NCBI RefSeq assembly: GCF_001427875.1
Contig: NZ_LMHK01000001.1
Location: forward strand, 684,871 to 748,870
DNA: 64,000 bases
DNA from: Devosia sp. Root685
Lineage (GTDB): Bacteria; Pseudomonadota; Alphaproteobacteria; Rhizobiales; Devosiaceae
Reading direction: 5' to 3'
Shown here: in pieces, positions 1 through 8,277 of the stretch
Numbering within the stretch: the first letter of the stretch is position 1
Layout: the number at the start of each line of letters is the position of its first letter
Notes under the pieces: generated by a model
Seen by the model: only the letters and a program-made list of their open reading frames with translations
Databases searched by the model: none
What the model was told of the DNA's origin: nothing
Position numbers and translations under genes: made by a program

Positions 1-126
1 GAATCGCTCGACTTTTGAGGGGTGTGCGCCCGCCGGGTCGGCACTCCCGGGCGGCACTAGACCGGTTTTCCAATGGCTCGGGCGCGGGTCTATCTAACGG
101 GTATCATCCCAAAAGTCTGAAGACTC

Positions 127-171
127 TTGTGGAACATAGGTGGAACACATATAGTCGTTCCGTCTATGTTC
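127..171 (+). promoter_or_regulatory. lexA promoter overlapped by two SOS boxes
   Basis: Two matches to the alphaproteobacterial LexA operator lie side by side: GAAC-N7-GAAC at 132-146 and its mirror image GTTC-N7-GTTC at 157-171. The outer sequences GAACATAG and CTATGTTC are inverted repeats. A promoter can be read through them: TTGTGG (127-132), a 17-base spacer and TATAGT (150-155). The first box therefore fills the spacer and the second sits just past the -10 element, as expected for an autorepressed lexA gene. The consensus is known from rhizobia and Caulobacter; the promoter assignment is inferred. Confidence 0.85.
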
Positions 172-192
172 CGATTCTGGGGTGGCCGGGCG

Positions 193-900
193 ATGCTGAC
201 GCGCAAACAACACGAACTTCTCATGTTCATTCATGAACGCATGAAGGAAAGCGGCATTCCGCCATCCTTCGATGAAATGAAGGACGCGCTCGATCTTGCT
301 TCCAAATCCGGCATTCACCGGCTGATCACCGCGCTTGAAGAGCGCGGCTTCATCCGCCGCCTGCCCAACCGGGCCCGTGCGCTGGAAGTGGTAAAGCTTC
401 CCGATTCGATGAACCCCTCGCTCGGCGGCCGCAAGGCTCGTTTCGAGCCTTCCGTGATCGAAGGCACTCTGGGCAAGGTCGCCTCGCCCCCAGCGCGCAG
501 CAATGACGATTATGCCCGCCCCATTTCGATCCCCGTCATGGGCCGCATTGCCGCTGGTACGCCGATCGAGGCGATCCAGAGCCATTCCCACACCATCGCC
601 GTCCCCCCCGAAATGCTCGGTGCCGGCGAACACTATGCGCTCGAAGTGCGTGGCGACTCGATGATTGAGGCCGGTATTTTCGATGGCGATACGGTGCTGA
701 TCAAGAAGCAGGACACTGCATCGACGGGCGAGATCATCGTCGCCCTGGTCGATGACGAGGAAGCCACCCTCAAGCGCCTCCGCCGCAAGGGTAATACCGT
801 CGCCCTCGAAGCCGCCAATCCCGCCTACGAAACCCGTATCTTCCCGCCTGACCGCGTAAAAGTTCAGGGCCGGCTCGTTGGTCTCCTGCGGAAATATTGA
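193..900 (+). CDS. lexA: LexA repressor of the SOS response (autocleaving S24 peptidase)
   Basis: LexA represses DNA-damage genes and cleaves itself when RecA filaments form. Residues 1-65 carry the winged helix-turn-helix DNA-binding domain ([10 protein letters not shown] start). The C-terminal S24 domain shows the scissile Ala121-Gly122 pair, nucleophile Ser156 in the GDSM motif and general base Lys194. At 235 aa it has the usual alphaproteobacterial length, longer than the 202 aa of E. coli. I start at the ATG at 193 because it gives the family N-terminus; the in-frame ATG at 127 lies inside the promoter and operator. The next gene starts within the lexA stop codon, so the two are probably co-transcribed and both LexA-controlled. 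Confidence 0.97.
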   Translation: MLTRKQHELLMFIHERMKESGIPPSFDEMKDALDLASKSGIHRLITALEERGFIRRLPNRARALEVVKLPDSMNPSLGGRKARFEPSVIEGTLGKVASPPARSNDDYARPISIPVMGRIAAGTPIEAIQSHSHTIAVPPEMLGAGEHYALEVRGDSMIEAGIFDGDTVLIKKQDTASTGEIIVALVDDEEATLKRLRRKGNTVALEAANPAYETRIFPPDRVKVQGRLVGLLRKY

Positions 901-1280
901 TGGGCGTGGCCGCCACACCTGAAGCGGTGATGGCGGCTTATGCCGACCTGATCAACCGGCACGATTTTGCGCTGCTGGTTCCCCTGATCGATCCGGAAGC
1001 CAGCTTCTGGTTCAGCTCCGGCACCTATCAGGGCCGTGATGCAGCGCGCCAGGCCTTCGAACGCACCTGGCAGCGTCTCGCCAACGAAACCTATTGGCTC
1101 GAAGACCTCACCTGGATCGCCAAAAGCGCGGAAGCCGCCAGCTGCATCTATCGCTTCCACTGGCGCGCCACCATCGAGGGCGAAGCCGCGGAAGGCATGG
1201 GGCGCGGCACCACGGTTCTTGCCAGAGACGAGAACGGCTGGCGCATCGTTCATGAGCACCTCAGCGCTTTTCCGGAATAA
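900..1280 (+). CDS. Small NTF2-like (SnoaL/DUF4440-type) protein coupled to lexA
   Basis: This 126-aa protein has the pattern of a cone-shaped NTF2/SnoaL-like fold: an N-terminal helical stretch with a DLINRHD segment, then alternating strands rich in aromatic residues (SFWFSSG, YRFHWRA) and a C-terminal GWRIVHEHLS strand typical of DUF4440/SnoaL-like domains. Members bind small molecules or act as enzymes or stress proteins, and no activity can be assigned here. Its ATG at 900 shares a base with the lexA stop (TGATG), so translation is coupled and it should be induced with lexA. A TTG three bases upstream is the other possible start. Confidence 0.75.
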   Translation: MGVAATPEAVMAAYADLINRHDFALLVPLIDPEASFWFSSGTYQGRDAARQAFERTWQRLANETYWLEDLTWIAKSAEAASCIYRFHWRATIEGEAAEGMGRGTTVLARDENGWRIVHEHLSAFPE

Positions 1281-1400
1281 AGTGACCAGCTTTGGAAGGT
1301 CCAGCGTTCCCTGGCGGCGCGCCCATCGACCGGGCTGGTTTCACGAAGCGGACAAAATGGCAAAATTTAAGCCGATTTTTAGCGCCGTCGCGCATCCTTT

Positions 1401-1416
1401 AGCCTGATATCAGGCT
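1401..1416. promoter_or_regulatory. Perfect 16-bp palindrome before the GGDEF gene
   Basis: AGCCTGATATCAGGCT is a perfect palindrome 24 bases upstream of the diguanylate cyclase ATG, just ahead of its ribosome binding site (GGAGCGAGGA, 1425-1434). It could be an operator for an unknown regulator or a small hairpin in the leader. No T-run follows, so it is not a standard terminator. Confidence 0.4.
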
Positions 1417-1439
1417 GCCTAATTGGAGCGAGGACCGCG

Positions 1440-3236
1440 ATGCGCATCAGCACGATCACCAATTTGGCCTATGTCTTGACCGTAGGCCTGACCTTGTTGT
1501 CGGGCGGCTCCTTCATCATTGCAACGCACTACGCTGATCGCGAGCGCGACGCCCTCGACCTGGCGTGGAAGGTCGATGAGAGCGTCGAAGGGCTGGGCCG
1601 GGCCGCCGAACTGACAACTGAGGATGCCCGGCTATACGTATTTACCGGCGAGCCGCGTTACCTGGACAGGTTTCAGGCCGCTCTGAGTGAAGAACGTGAG
1701 CGGGAACGCGCCGTTCGCCTGCTGCGAGAAAAGGGCCTGCCCGACGAAGAATTGGCAGCGCTCCGCACAATCGAGGCAGACGCGGAAATTCTGGATGCAA
1801 TCGAAGAGGCCGCAGTCTCGGACTTCACCAACGGAGCGGCAGACCAGGCCCGAGCCGCCCTCTTCTCCCCCGAGCACGAAGAAGCCCAGCTTGGCCTCTT
1901 GAGCAGCGTTCGCCAATTTGTCGATCTCGTTTCAGCGCGAACCCGTGGGCAAGTGGAACAGGCGAGCACGCAGGCAGGTTTTTGGGGCACGGTCGCCAAA
2001 TCCACCCTCGCTTTGACCGCGCTTGTCTTCCTCTGCGTGCTCTATTTCGTCCTGACGCGCCGCGTCACCCGGCCCTTGCTGCGCATGAGCGACGTCGTTC
2101 GACGCCTGGCTCGGCAGGACTACGACGTTCAGCTTCTGGCTCATGGCCGTCGCGACGAGATCGGCGACATGAACGAGGCGATTCAGGTATTTCGCGACAA
2201 TGGTTTGGAACGCGAGCGTCTGGATGCCGAGCGGCGTCAGGATCAGCAGACCAAGGACCAGATCCTTCAACTCATGCACCGCCTTCAGGCCTGCCGCCAG
2301 GAAGGCGAGCTCGCGCCCGTCGTGTCCTTGTTTGCTTCGCAGCTCTTTCCGGACCTGTCGGGCCATCTCTTTGTGATGAACACGGGAAGGACGGCGCTGA
2401 GTGCCAAAAGCAGCTGGGGCACACCCACCCTATCCGGCGAGGAGTTTTCAACTCTCGAATGCTGGGGGATTCGAAGAGGCAGAGCACATTTGAGTGACGG
2501 GGCAAATAGCGATGTCAGATGCCTGCACCTGGCGGAACGCGACGAAAGCTCGGCTCTCTGTGTCCCGCTCTCCGCGCGCGGAGATACGGTGGGCGTCCTC
2601 TATTTTGAAGAAGCCGACGGCAGCGCCGCCCTTGGCAAGGCACGAACATATGTCGAACTGATCGCCGAAAATTTGGCGCTGGCGATCGCCAATCTTCAAT
2701 TGCGCGATCGACTGGCCAATCTCGCGGTGAGAGATCCGCTGACCGGATTGCTCAATAGGCGGTCGCTGGACGAAAATCTGGCGGATCTCATGAAGGGAGA
2801 CAAAGACGATCCGGCATCGCTGATGATGATCGATATCGACCATTTCAAGCGCTTCAACGATCAATTCGGACACGACGCCGGCGATTATGTCATGGGTCAG
2901 GTTGCCGCCATTATCACCAATGTCGCCGGACAAGCCGGCATTACGCATCGATATGGCGGCGAGGAATTCGCTGTCATATTTCGTGAGCAAGACGGAACCG
3001 CAGCCCTTCAGAAAGCGGAAGCGATCAGGCACGCCATCGAAACAGCGCCGATCGACTATCAGGGGCAACCTCTGGGAGCCGTGACGGTTTCCATCGGCGT
3101 CGCCACGACGGAGGACAATCGCCCCAAAGCGACCCTGATGCAACGAGCCGATGCGGCACTTCTAGAGGCCAAATCCAGCGGCAGAAATGTCGTTGTTTGC
3201 GACTGGTCCGGCCGCGCAAACAGGCGTCTCGCATAA
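1440..3236 (+). CDS. Membrane-bound GAF-GGDEF diguanylate cyclase
   Basis: Predicted to make cyclic di-GMP from GTP at the inner membrane. Order in 598 aa: TM helix (about 8-29), periplasmic helical sensor region (30-180), second TM helix (186-206), HAMP linker (about 207-260), GAF-like domain (about 285-420, with the CWGIRRGR segment common in GAF-GGDEF proteins) and a C-terminal GGDEF domain (425-590). The active-site motif is GGEEF at 506-510, with DPLTGLLNRR and DIDHFKRFND upstream, so catalysis is likely. The inhibitory I-site (RxxD five residues before GGEEF) is absent: residues 497-500 are GQAG. The ATG at 1440 has a strong ribosome binding site. It stands alone, convergent with the next gene, and the signal is unknown. 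Confidence 0.9.
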   Translation: MRISTITNLAYVLTVGLTLLSGGSFIIATHYADRERDALDLAWKVDESVEGLGRAAELTTEDARLYVFTGEPRYLDRFQAALSEERERERAVRLLREKGLPDEELAALRTIEADAEILDAIEEAAVSDFTNGAADQARAALFSPEHEEAQLGLLSSVRQFVDLVSARTRGQVEQASTQAGFWGTVAKSTLALTALVFLCVLYFVLTRRVTRPLLRMSDVVRRLARQDYDVQLLAHGRRDEIGDMNEAIQVFRDNGLERERLDAERRQDQQTKDQILQLMHRLQACRQEGELAPVVSLFASQLFPDLSGHLFVMNTGRTALSAKSSWGTPTLSGEEFSTLECWGIRRGRAHLSDGANSDVRCLHLAERDESSALCVPLSARGDTVGVLYFEEADGSAALGKARTYVELIAENLALAIANLQLRDRLANLAVRDPLTGLLNRRSLDENLADLMKGDKDDPASLMMIDIDHFKRFNDQFGHDAGDYVMGQVAAIITNVAGQAGITHRYGGEEFAVIFREQDGTAALQKAEAIRHAIETAPIDYQGQPLGAVTVSIGVATTEDNRPKATLMQRADAALLEAKSSGRNVVVCDWSGRANRRLA

Positions 3237-3268
3237 AAAGAACTGGGCGCCGCATGTGGCGCTGGCCG

Positions 3269-4270
3269 CTAGCGGATGTTGATCACGACCTTGCCCTTGG
3301 CCCGCCCCTTTTCGACGTAATCGATGGCGTCGTTGGTCTGCGCGAAGGGGAAAACCCTATCGACCACCGGCCGGATAATGCCCGCATCGAGCAGGGCAGA
3401 AATCTGCGCAAGCTGAGCGCCGTCGGCCCGCATGAACAGGAACGCGTAGCGCACGCCCGCCTGCCGCGCCTTCCGGCGAATGCCCGCGCTGATCAGGCGC
3501 AAGACCAGCCCGAGAAAGGGGTTGAGGCCATATTCGCGGGCAAATGCCGGATCGGGCGGCCCCGAAATGGAGATGGCGATGCCGCCCGGCTTGAGGATGC
3601 CGATCGACTTGCCGAGCGTTTCAGTATCCTGGCTGTTGAGCACAAGATCATAGCCGGACAGGATTTTGGTGAAATCCTGCGTTTTGTAATCGATGACGAT
3701 GTCGGCGCCGAGACCTTTGACGAGATCCGCATTGGCAGCGCTGGCCGTGGTGGCGACCCAGGCGCCCAGATGCTTGGCGAGTTGAATGGCGAATGTGCCG
3801 ACGCCGCCAGACCCGGCCTGGATGAACACTTTCTGGCCTTTGCGAACCTTGCCGATTTCGACCAAAGCCTGCCACGCGGTCAGCCCGACCAGTGGAATGG
3901 ACGCTGCTTCCTCCATGCTGAGCGAGGATGGCATGATCGCAAGATCGGCTTCGTCGACGGCGATCTGCTCGGCATAAGCGCCGATACGCATGTTGCGTGG
4001 GCGTGCATAGACCGCATCACCAATGCCGAAGCGTTGCACCTTTGCCCCGATACGAACCACCGTGCCGGCAATGTCGTGGCCGAGCACCAAAGGCGGCTTA
4101 TAGGGCAGGATAGCCTTGAACTCGCCATCGCGGATCTTGACGTCGAGCGTGTTGACCCCGGCCGCATGGATTTGCACCAGAACATCGGTGTCGCCCATGA
4201 CGGGCTCTGCGACCTCGCCAAGGCGGAGCGCAGATGACTTGCCGTACCGGTCGAGGATGAATGCTTTCAC
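3269..4270 (-). CDS. Zinc-independent MDR oxidoreductase (quinone reductase-like)
   Basis: A 333-aa medium-chain dehydrogenase/reductase of the NADPH:quinone oxidoreductase branch. The GroES-like N-terminal half holds GHDIAGTVVRIG, and the Rossmann half has the nucleotide-binding loop AGSGGVG at 152-158. The cysteines that bind structural and catalytic zinc in alcohol dehydrogenases are missing, which points to quinone or enone reduction rather than alcohol oxidation. It starts 15 bases after the SDR stop with a good ribosome binding site (GAGGAG), so the two form one operon. The TetR gene and the operators at 5105-5148 suggest induction by a reactive electrophile or quinone. The substrate cannot be named. 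Confidence 0.88.
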   Translation of the reverse strand: MKAFILDRYGKSSALRLGEVAEPVMGDTDVLVQIHAAGVNTLDVKIRDGEFKAILPYKPPLVLGHDIAGTVVRIGAKVQRFGIGDAVYARPRNMRIGAYAEQIAVDEADLAIMPSSLSMEEAASIPLVGLTAWQALVEIGKVRKGQKVFIQAGSGGVGTFAIQLAKHLGAWVATTASAANADLVKGLGADIVIDYKTQDFTKILSGYDLVLNSQDTETLGKSIGILKPGGIAISISGPPDPAFAREYGLNPFLGLVLRLISAGIRRKARQAGVRYAFLFMRADGAQLAQISALLDAGIIRPVVDRVFPFAQTNDAIDYVEKGRAKGKVVINIR

Positions 4271-4285
4271 GGCTGGTACTCCTCT

Positions 4286-5065
4286 TCAGGCCTTGGTGCG
4301 GTAGCGTTCGGCCGGGACCGCATTGGCGAAACTGGGTGGCAAGGCGCGGCGGGCCGTCTCAAAAGCGTTCCACAGGGCGGCGTCGGCCAGCGGCGGAATG
4401 GTCACGCCTTCTTTCAGATCAAATCCCACCAGGGCGGCATCGACCAGATCATCCACTTCCATGACATTCTGGAGACTGGCCACATCGACGCCGGACCGGT
4501 CCCAGATGGCCGTCCGCGTTGCTGCGGGAAGGACCGCCTGAACATAGATCCCCTTTGGACCCACTTCAGCGGCCAGACCCTGCGAGAAGCTCAGGATATA
4601 GGATTTCGTCGCCGCATAAATACCGGGGAAATATTCCGGCACCAGTCCCACGACAGAGCCGATATTGACGATGCTCCCCTCTCCCCGTTCGAGCATTCCC
4701 GCCAGTGCGGCCGAAGCGAGCAAGGTCGGCACCGTGACATTAAGCTGGATCAGCCAATCCAGATCGTCCGGCTTGGCGGTCGCAAATGTCCCCGGCAGGG
4801 AGTCGCCGGCATTGTTGATGAGCAGATCGACCGGGCCGCCCGAACGGAGCCGGTCTTCCACCGCCTTGAGTGCCGTCGCATTGGTGAGGTCTGCGGTCAG
4901 TACCTCCACCGCGACCGAATGGGAAGCCCGCAGGTCTGCGGCCAGCGCCTCGAGCTTGCCGGTCGAACGCGCGACAAGGACGAGATCGTAGCCGCGCGCT
5001 GCGAGGCGACGCGCATAGCTGGCGCCAATGCCGGCCGATGCGCCGGTGATGAGTGCTGTAGACAT
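4286..5065 (-). CDS. Short-chain dehydrogenase/reductase (SDR)
   Basis: A 259-aa classical SDR: NAD(P)-binding TGASAGIG at residues 7-14, NNAG at 84-87, and the catalytic Ser137, Tyr150 and Lys154 (YxxxK). The length is normal for the family. I use the ATG at 5065 (MSTALITGAS), which has AGGG upstream and gives the standard N-terminus; a longer in-frame start at 5104 would run into the operator region. First gene of a two-gene operon with the MDR enzyme, divergent from the tetR-type gene. A role in reducing carbonyl or quinone compounds is likely, but the substrate is unknown. Confidence 0.9.
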   Translation of the reverse strand: MSTALITGASAGIGASYARRLAARGYDLVLVARSTGKLEALAADLRASHSVAVEVLTADLTNATALKAVEDRLRSGGPVDLLINNAGDSLPGTFATAKPDDLDWLIQLNVTVPTLLASAALAGMLERGEGSIVNIGSVVGLVPEYFPGIYAATKSYILSFSQGLAAEVGPKGIYVQAVLPAATRTAIWDRSGVDVASLQNVMEVDDLVDAALVGFDLKEGVTIPPLADAALWNAFETARRALPPSFANAVPAERYRTKA

Positions 5066-5104
5066 GACTAACCCTGTTGAAGACGGAACGGATCGATGCG
5101 ACAT

Positions 5105-5148
5105 AGATGATGACCATCATCCAGAAGTCAAGATGATGACAATCATCT
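5105..5148. promoter_or_regulatory. Duplicated palindromic operator of the TetR/SDR intergenic region
   Basis: Two near-identical palindromes, GATGATGACCATCATC (5106-5121) and GATGATGACAATCATC (5132-5147), lie 26 bp apart centre to centre between the divergent SDR and TetR genes. Each has six-base inverted arms (GATGAT/ATCATC) around a four-base centre, the size a TetR dimer binds. The second copy ends 16 bases before the tetR start and the first lies about 40 bases before the SDR start, so one set of sites can control both promoters. Confidence 0.8.
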
Positions 5149-5163
5149 AGATTGGAGTTTCTT

Positions 5164-5700
5164 GTGGGCACCAGCCAGGAACAAAAGACCCAGAGCCGGG
5201 CGGCGATCGTCGCGGCGGCGTCAAAGCTTTTCAGGGAGCGCGGCATCGAAGCGGTGAGTGTGGCCCAGATCATGGAGGCGGCGGGCCTGACGCATGGAGG
5301 GTTTCCCCGCCACTTCGCCAACAAGCAGGAGCTCGTCAACGCGGCTCTTGCGGCGGCGGCCGAGGAACAGCAGGCCAGCGGGGCGCAACCATTTGATTTT
5401 GAAACGTTTGCGCAGTCGTACCTGACGCCGCAGCATCGGGATCACCCCGATCGCGGTTGTGTCTTTGCAGCGCTCGGCGGCGAAATCTCGCGCGCCCCTC
5501 TCGAAACGAAGCAGGTGCTGGGTGAGAAGGTAAAGCAGCATATCCAGGCATTCGGCGATGACGCCGCCAACCGGGCCGACGCCATCGGGCGCTGGTCGAC
5601 CCTCATAGGCGCCATGGTCCTGGCGCGCCTCGCCGAACCGGAAGAGCTGTCAGACGAAATCATGAACGCCGCGCGGAAGTTTGTGGGCCTCGACGGCTAG
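5164..5700 (+). CDS. TetR/AcrR-family transcriptional repressor
   Basis: A 178-aa TetR-family protein. The N-terminal helix-turn-helix (about 8-55) runs from SRAAIVAAASKLFRERG through AGLTHGGFPRHFANK, and the remainder is the helical ligand-binding and dimer domain. I start at GTG 5164 because GGAG at 5154-5157 sits six bases upstream; an in-frame TTG at 5152 lacks such a site. It is divergent from the SDR-MDR operon, with a doubled palindrome between them, so it most likely represses that operon and itself until an inducer binds. The inducer is unknown; reactive quinones or aldehydes would fit the enzymes. Confidence 0.9.
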   Translation: MGTSQEQKTQSRAAIVAAASKLFRERGIEAVSVAQIMEAAGLTHGGFPRHFANKQELVNAALAAAAEEQQASGAQPFDFETFAQSYLTPQHRDHPDRGCVFAALGGEISRAPLETKQVLGEKVKQHIQAFGDDAANRADAIGRWSTLIGAMVLARLAEPEELSDEIMNAARKFVGLDG

Positions 5701-6172
5701 ATCACTTCGCTTTTCGTCCAATGCACCCACAAACTCGATTGTCGCCCCGGCTTTAGGCCGGGGCCTGTCTCGAGCTCCCAGGATTGGTTCCCGCTGCGAG
5801 AAGGCCGGAGCAGCGGCCACGGTGGCCAAACGAAGAGTGTCCGCATAACAGCCAACGGCTAGACCACGATATTGATAGCTTCGCTCCGAACGAACCAACG
5901 ACGTGCCGAAGCGCATGGAGGTCTCCTCCACCACCCAAAATCCAAATCTCTCCCCGCTCTCTTCCTCTCGCCGCTGCCCCTTGCGGCTGGCGCCTCCCGC
6001 GCTCGAACCAAAACTTATCCCCGCCCCCCGGGTCCCATGCCAATATTCACCCATTCCGCCAGTCACGCGGCCCCAACGCAGGGCCGGGCGGAATGGCCGG
6101 AGGAGAGGGGCGCCTTTCCGGCCGGGGATATGAATGCGGCAGCCACACCTGCAATCAGGGGTGACGCCTGAA
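5701..6172. other. Intergenic stretch, no convincing gene
   Basis: Non-coding sequence after the TetR gene. It holds a GC-rich hairpin at 5744-5764 (GCCCCGGC, five-base loop, GCCGGGGC) of the type scattered between rhizobial genes. A minus-strand open frame (5650-6066) overlaps the end of tetR and translates through this hairpin; it has no family features and I do not accept it. Nothing else is recognisable here. Confidence 0.5.
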
Positions 6173-6316
6173 CCGGACCCGCTGGCAAAATCCGGAACCG
6201 TGACGGGCGGCCTTTGGCTCCCATTTATTAAACAGACCGAGCCAATGGCCGCCCGTTACCCGTGCGTCCGCGACGCCAAAAGGCCGGGCGGCACCTCGTG
6301 CTGCCCGGCCTTTTTG
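6173..6316 (+). ncRNA. Possible structured small RNA ending in a terminator
   Basis: Three successive helices can be drawn on the plus strand: CCGGA (6173-6177) with TCCGG (6191-6195); a long hairpin ACGGGCGGCC-T-TTGGCTC (6203-6220) with GAGCCAA-T-GGCCGCCCGT (6239-6256), 17 base pairs around one T/T mismatch with an 18-base loop; and the terminator at 6278-6315. No reading frame explains this. I do not recognise an RNA family, found no clear promoter, and the 5' end is a guess. Confidence 0.35.
6278..6315 (+). terminator. Strong intrinsic terminator, possibly bidirectional
   Basis: AAAAGGCCGGGCGGCA (6278-6293) pairs with TGCTGCCCGGCCTTTT (6299-6314) around a five-base loop, with one G/T wobble, followed by a T-run on the plus strand. 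The A-run at the other side would also let it act on minus-strand transcripts coming from the dehydratase gene. Confidence 0.8.
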
Positions 6317-6337
6317 ATTTATTCATCGATGCCTCGA

Positions 6338-6464
6338 GCGCAAGTCGGCCCAGGCTGAGTCGAAAATGTCGGCTTCCGAGAACCGGCGCGGAGCGTACAT
6401 CAGTACGTGAGCACCGGAAGCGCAGGAAGCTGGCATTTGCAGGCCAGCCTCGGCCGACTTGCGC
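6338..6464. repeat. 127-bp imperfect palindromic element
   Basis: Almost the whole 127 bp folds on itself about a centre at 6401: outer arms of 20 bases (6338-6357 with 6445-6464, two mismatches), middle arms around GGCTTCC/GGAAGC, and a central CGTAC-ATCA-GTACG (6394-6407). It ends five bases before the dehydratase stop codon. The form is that of an interspersed palindromic intergenic element of alphaproteobacteria; it may also act as a 3' stabilising hairpin for the dehydratase mRNA. Confidence 0.7.
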
Positions 6465-6468
6465 CGAT

Positions 6469-8277
6469 CTAGTGGTTGTCGCGCGGCACGCCTTCTGTCT
6501 GGGCGATCCGCTGATACTTTTCGGCGGGCTTCAAAATCGCACCGTCGCCAAGCTGGCCGACGATACCGCGCTGGATTTCCTGCCACGGCGTCTGGTGCTT
6601 GGGGAACTTGTACCCACCAGCCGCTTCGAGCGCGGCGCGACGAGTCGCGATTTCCTCGGCCGAGATCAGGATATCGGCCTCGCCCTTGTTGAGGTCGATG
6701 CGCACCTGATCACCGGTCTTGAGAATGGCCAGATTGCCCCCCGCAGCCGCTTCCGGCGAGGCGTTGAGGATCGAAGGCGAACCCGACGTACCCGACTGGC
6801 GCCCGTCGCCGATGCAGGCGAGCGAGTGGATGCCCTTCTTGATCAGGTAGTCGGGCGGCCGCATGTTGACGACTTCCGCCGCACCGGGATAGCCGATCGG
6901 GCCCGCGCCGCGCATGAACAGCAGCGTGTTTTCGTCGATATCGAGCGAGGGGTCGTCGATGCGGTGGTGATAATCCTCAGGACCGTCGAAGACCACCGCC
7001 TTGCCCTCGAACATGCCCGGATGCGCCGGATTGTTGAGGTAGCGATCGCGGAATTCGGACGAGATCACTGATGTCTTCATGATGGCGCTGTCGAACAGGT
7101 TGCCGCGCAGCACGAGGAAGCCCGCTTCGGTCTTGAGCGGATTATCGAAGTGGCGGATGACCTTGTCGTCCTGAATCACCGTGTTGCGGCAGTTCTCGCC
7201 AATGGTCTTGCCGTTGACGGTCGGTGCGTTCTCGCGGATCAGGCCCTGCTTCATCAGTTCGTTGACCACCGCCGGCACGCCGCCGGCATGGTAGTAGTCC
7301 TCGCCGAGATATTCACCGGCCGGCTGCAGGTTCACCAGCAGTGGCACCTTGTGGCCATAGGTCTGGAAGTCCTGCAATTCGAGCTCAACGCCGATGTGCT
7401 TGGCAATCGCCTGGATGTGGATCGGCGCATTGGTCGAGCCACCGATCGCCGAATTGACGACGATAGTGTTGATGAAATTGTCTTTGGTCAGAATGTCCGA
7501 GGGTTTCAGATCCTCGTGCACCATGTCGACGATACGCTTGCCGGTGCGATAGGCCATTTCCTGGCGGTCGCGATAAGGCGCCGGAATAGCGGCCGAACCC
7601 GGCAGCTGCATGCCGAGCGACTCGGCCAGCGAGTTCATCGTCGTCGCCGTGCCCATGGTGTTGCAATAGCCGGTCGACGGCGCCGACGACGCAACCAGTT
7701 CGATGAACTGCGCATAGTCGATTTCGCCAGCCGCCATCATCTGACGCGCCTTCCAGACGATCGTACCGGAACCGGTCCGCTCGCCCTTGTGCCAGCCATT
7801 GAGCATCGGACCGACGGAGAGAGCGATGGCCGGAATGTTGACAGTCGCCGCGCCCATAAGCATGGCCGGTGTGGTCTTGTCGCAGCCAATGGTCAGCACC
7901 ACGCCATCGAGCGGGTAGCCATAGAGCACTTCGACGAGGCCCAGATAGGCAAGGTTACGGTCAAGGCCCGCAGTCGGACGCTTGCCGGTTTCCTGGATCG
8001 GGTGAACCGGGAATTCGATGGCGATACCGCCCGCCTCACGAATGCCCTCACGCACGCGCTCGGCCAAGACGATATGATGACGGTTGCAGGGGCTCAGGTC
8101 CGAACCGGTCTGCGCAATGCCGATAATCGGCTTGCCCGATTGCAGCTCTTCGCGCGACACGCCGAAATTCATGTAGCGCTCAAGATAGAGCGCGGTCATG
8201 TCCGGATTGTCCGGGTTGTCGAACCAGGCCCGCGAGCGCAGTTTCTGCGGCGCGCCGGCGCCATTGTCAGTCGTCAT
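6469..8277 (-). CDS. IlvD/Edd-family sugar-acid dehydratase (galactonate/arabinonate type)
   Basis: A 602-aa [2Fe-2S] dehydratase that should convert an aldonate into its 2-keto-3-deoxy acid. Cys64 (SPCNRHH), Cys132 (GCDKTTP) and Cys205 (TGYCNTMG) match the three cluster ligands of the Rhizobium L-arabinonate dehydratase branch, and the C-terminal [19 protein letters not shown] block is typical of sugar-acid dehydratases rather than of dihydroxy-acid dehydratase IlvD. ATG 8277 is chosen for its AAGGAT site and family N-terminus. It diverges from dgoK-dgoA, so D-galactonate is the likely substrate; relatives also accept L-arabinonate and D-fuconate. It would replace the enolase-type DgoD. Confidence 0.88.
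   Translation of the reverse strand: MTTDNGAGAPQKLRSRAWFDNPDNPDMTALYLERYMNFGVSREELQSGKPIIGIAQTGSDLSPCNRHHIVLAERVREGIREAGGIAIEFPVHPIQETGKRPTAGLDRNLAYLGLVEVLYGYPLDGVVLTIGCDKTTPAMLMGAATVNIPAIALSVGPMLNGWHKGERTGSGTIVWKARQMMAAGEIDYAQFIELVASSAPSTGYCNTMGTATTMNSLAESLGMQLPGSAAIPAPYRDRQEMAYRTGKRIVDMVHEDLKPSDILTKDNFINTIVVNSAIGGSTNAPIHIQAIAKHIGVELELQDFQTYGHKVPLLVNLQPAGEYLGEDYYHAGGVPAVVNELMKQGLIRENAPTVNGKTIGENCRNTVIQDDKVIRHFDNPLKTEAGFLVLRGNLFDSAIMKTSVISSEFRDRYLNNPAHPGMFEGKAVVFDGPEDYHHRIDDPSLDIDENTLLFMRGAGPIGYPGAAEVVNMRPPDYLIKKGIHSLACIGDGRQSGTSGSPSILNASPEAAAGGNLAILKTGDQVRIDLNKGEADILISAEEIATRRAALEAAGGYKFPKHQTPWQEIQRGIVGQLGDGAILKPAEKYQRIAQTEGVPRDNH

Noticed and set aside
5650..6066. 138-codon minus-strand frame after the TetR gene
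   Set aside because: It has a good-looking ribosome binding site before an internal ATG at 5916, but it overlaps the tetR 3' end, translates a repeat hairpin and shows no protein-like conservation signs.
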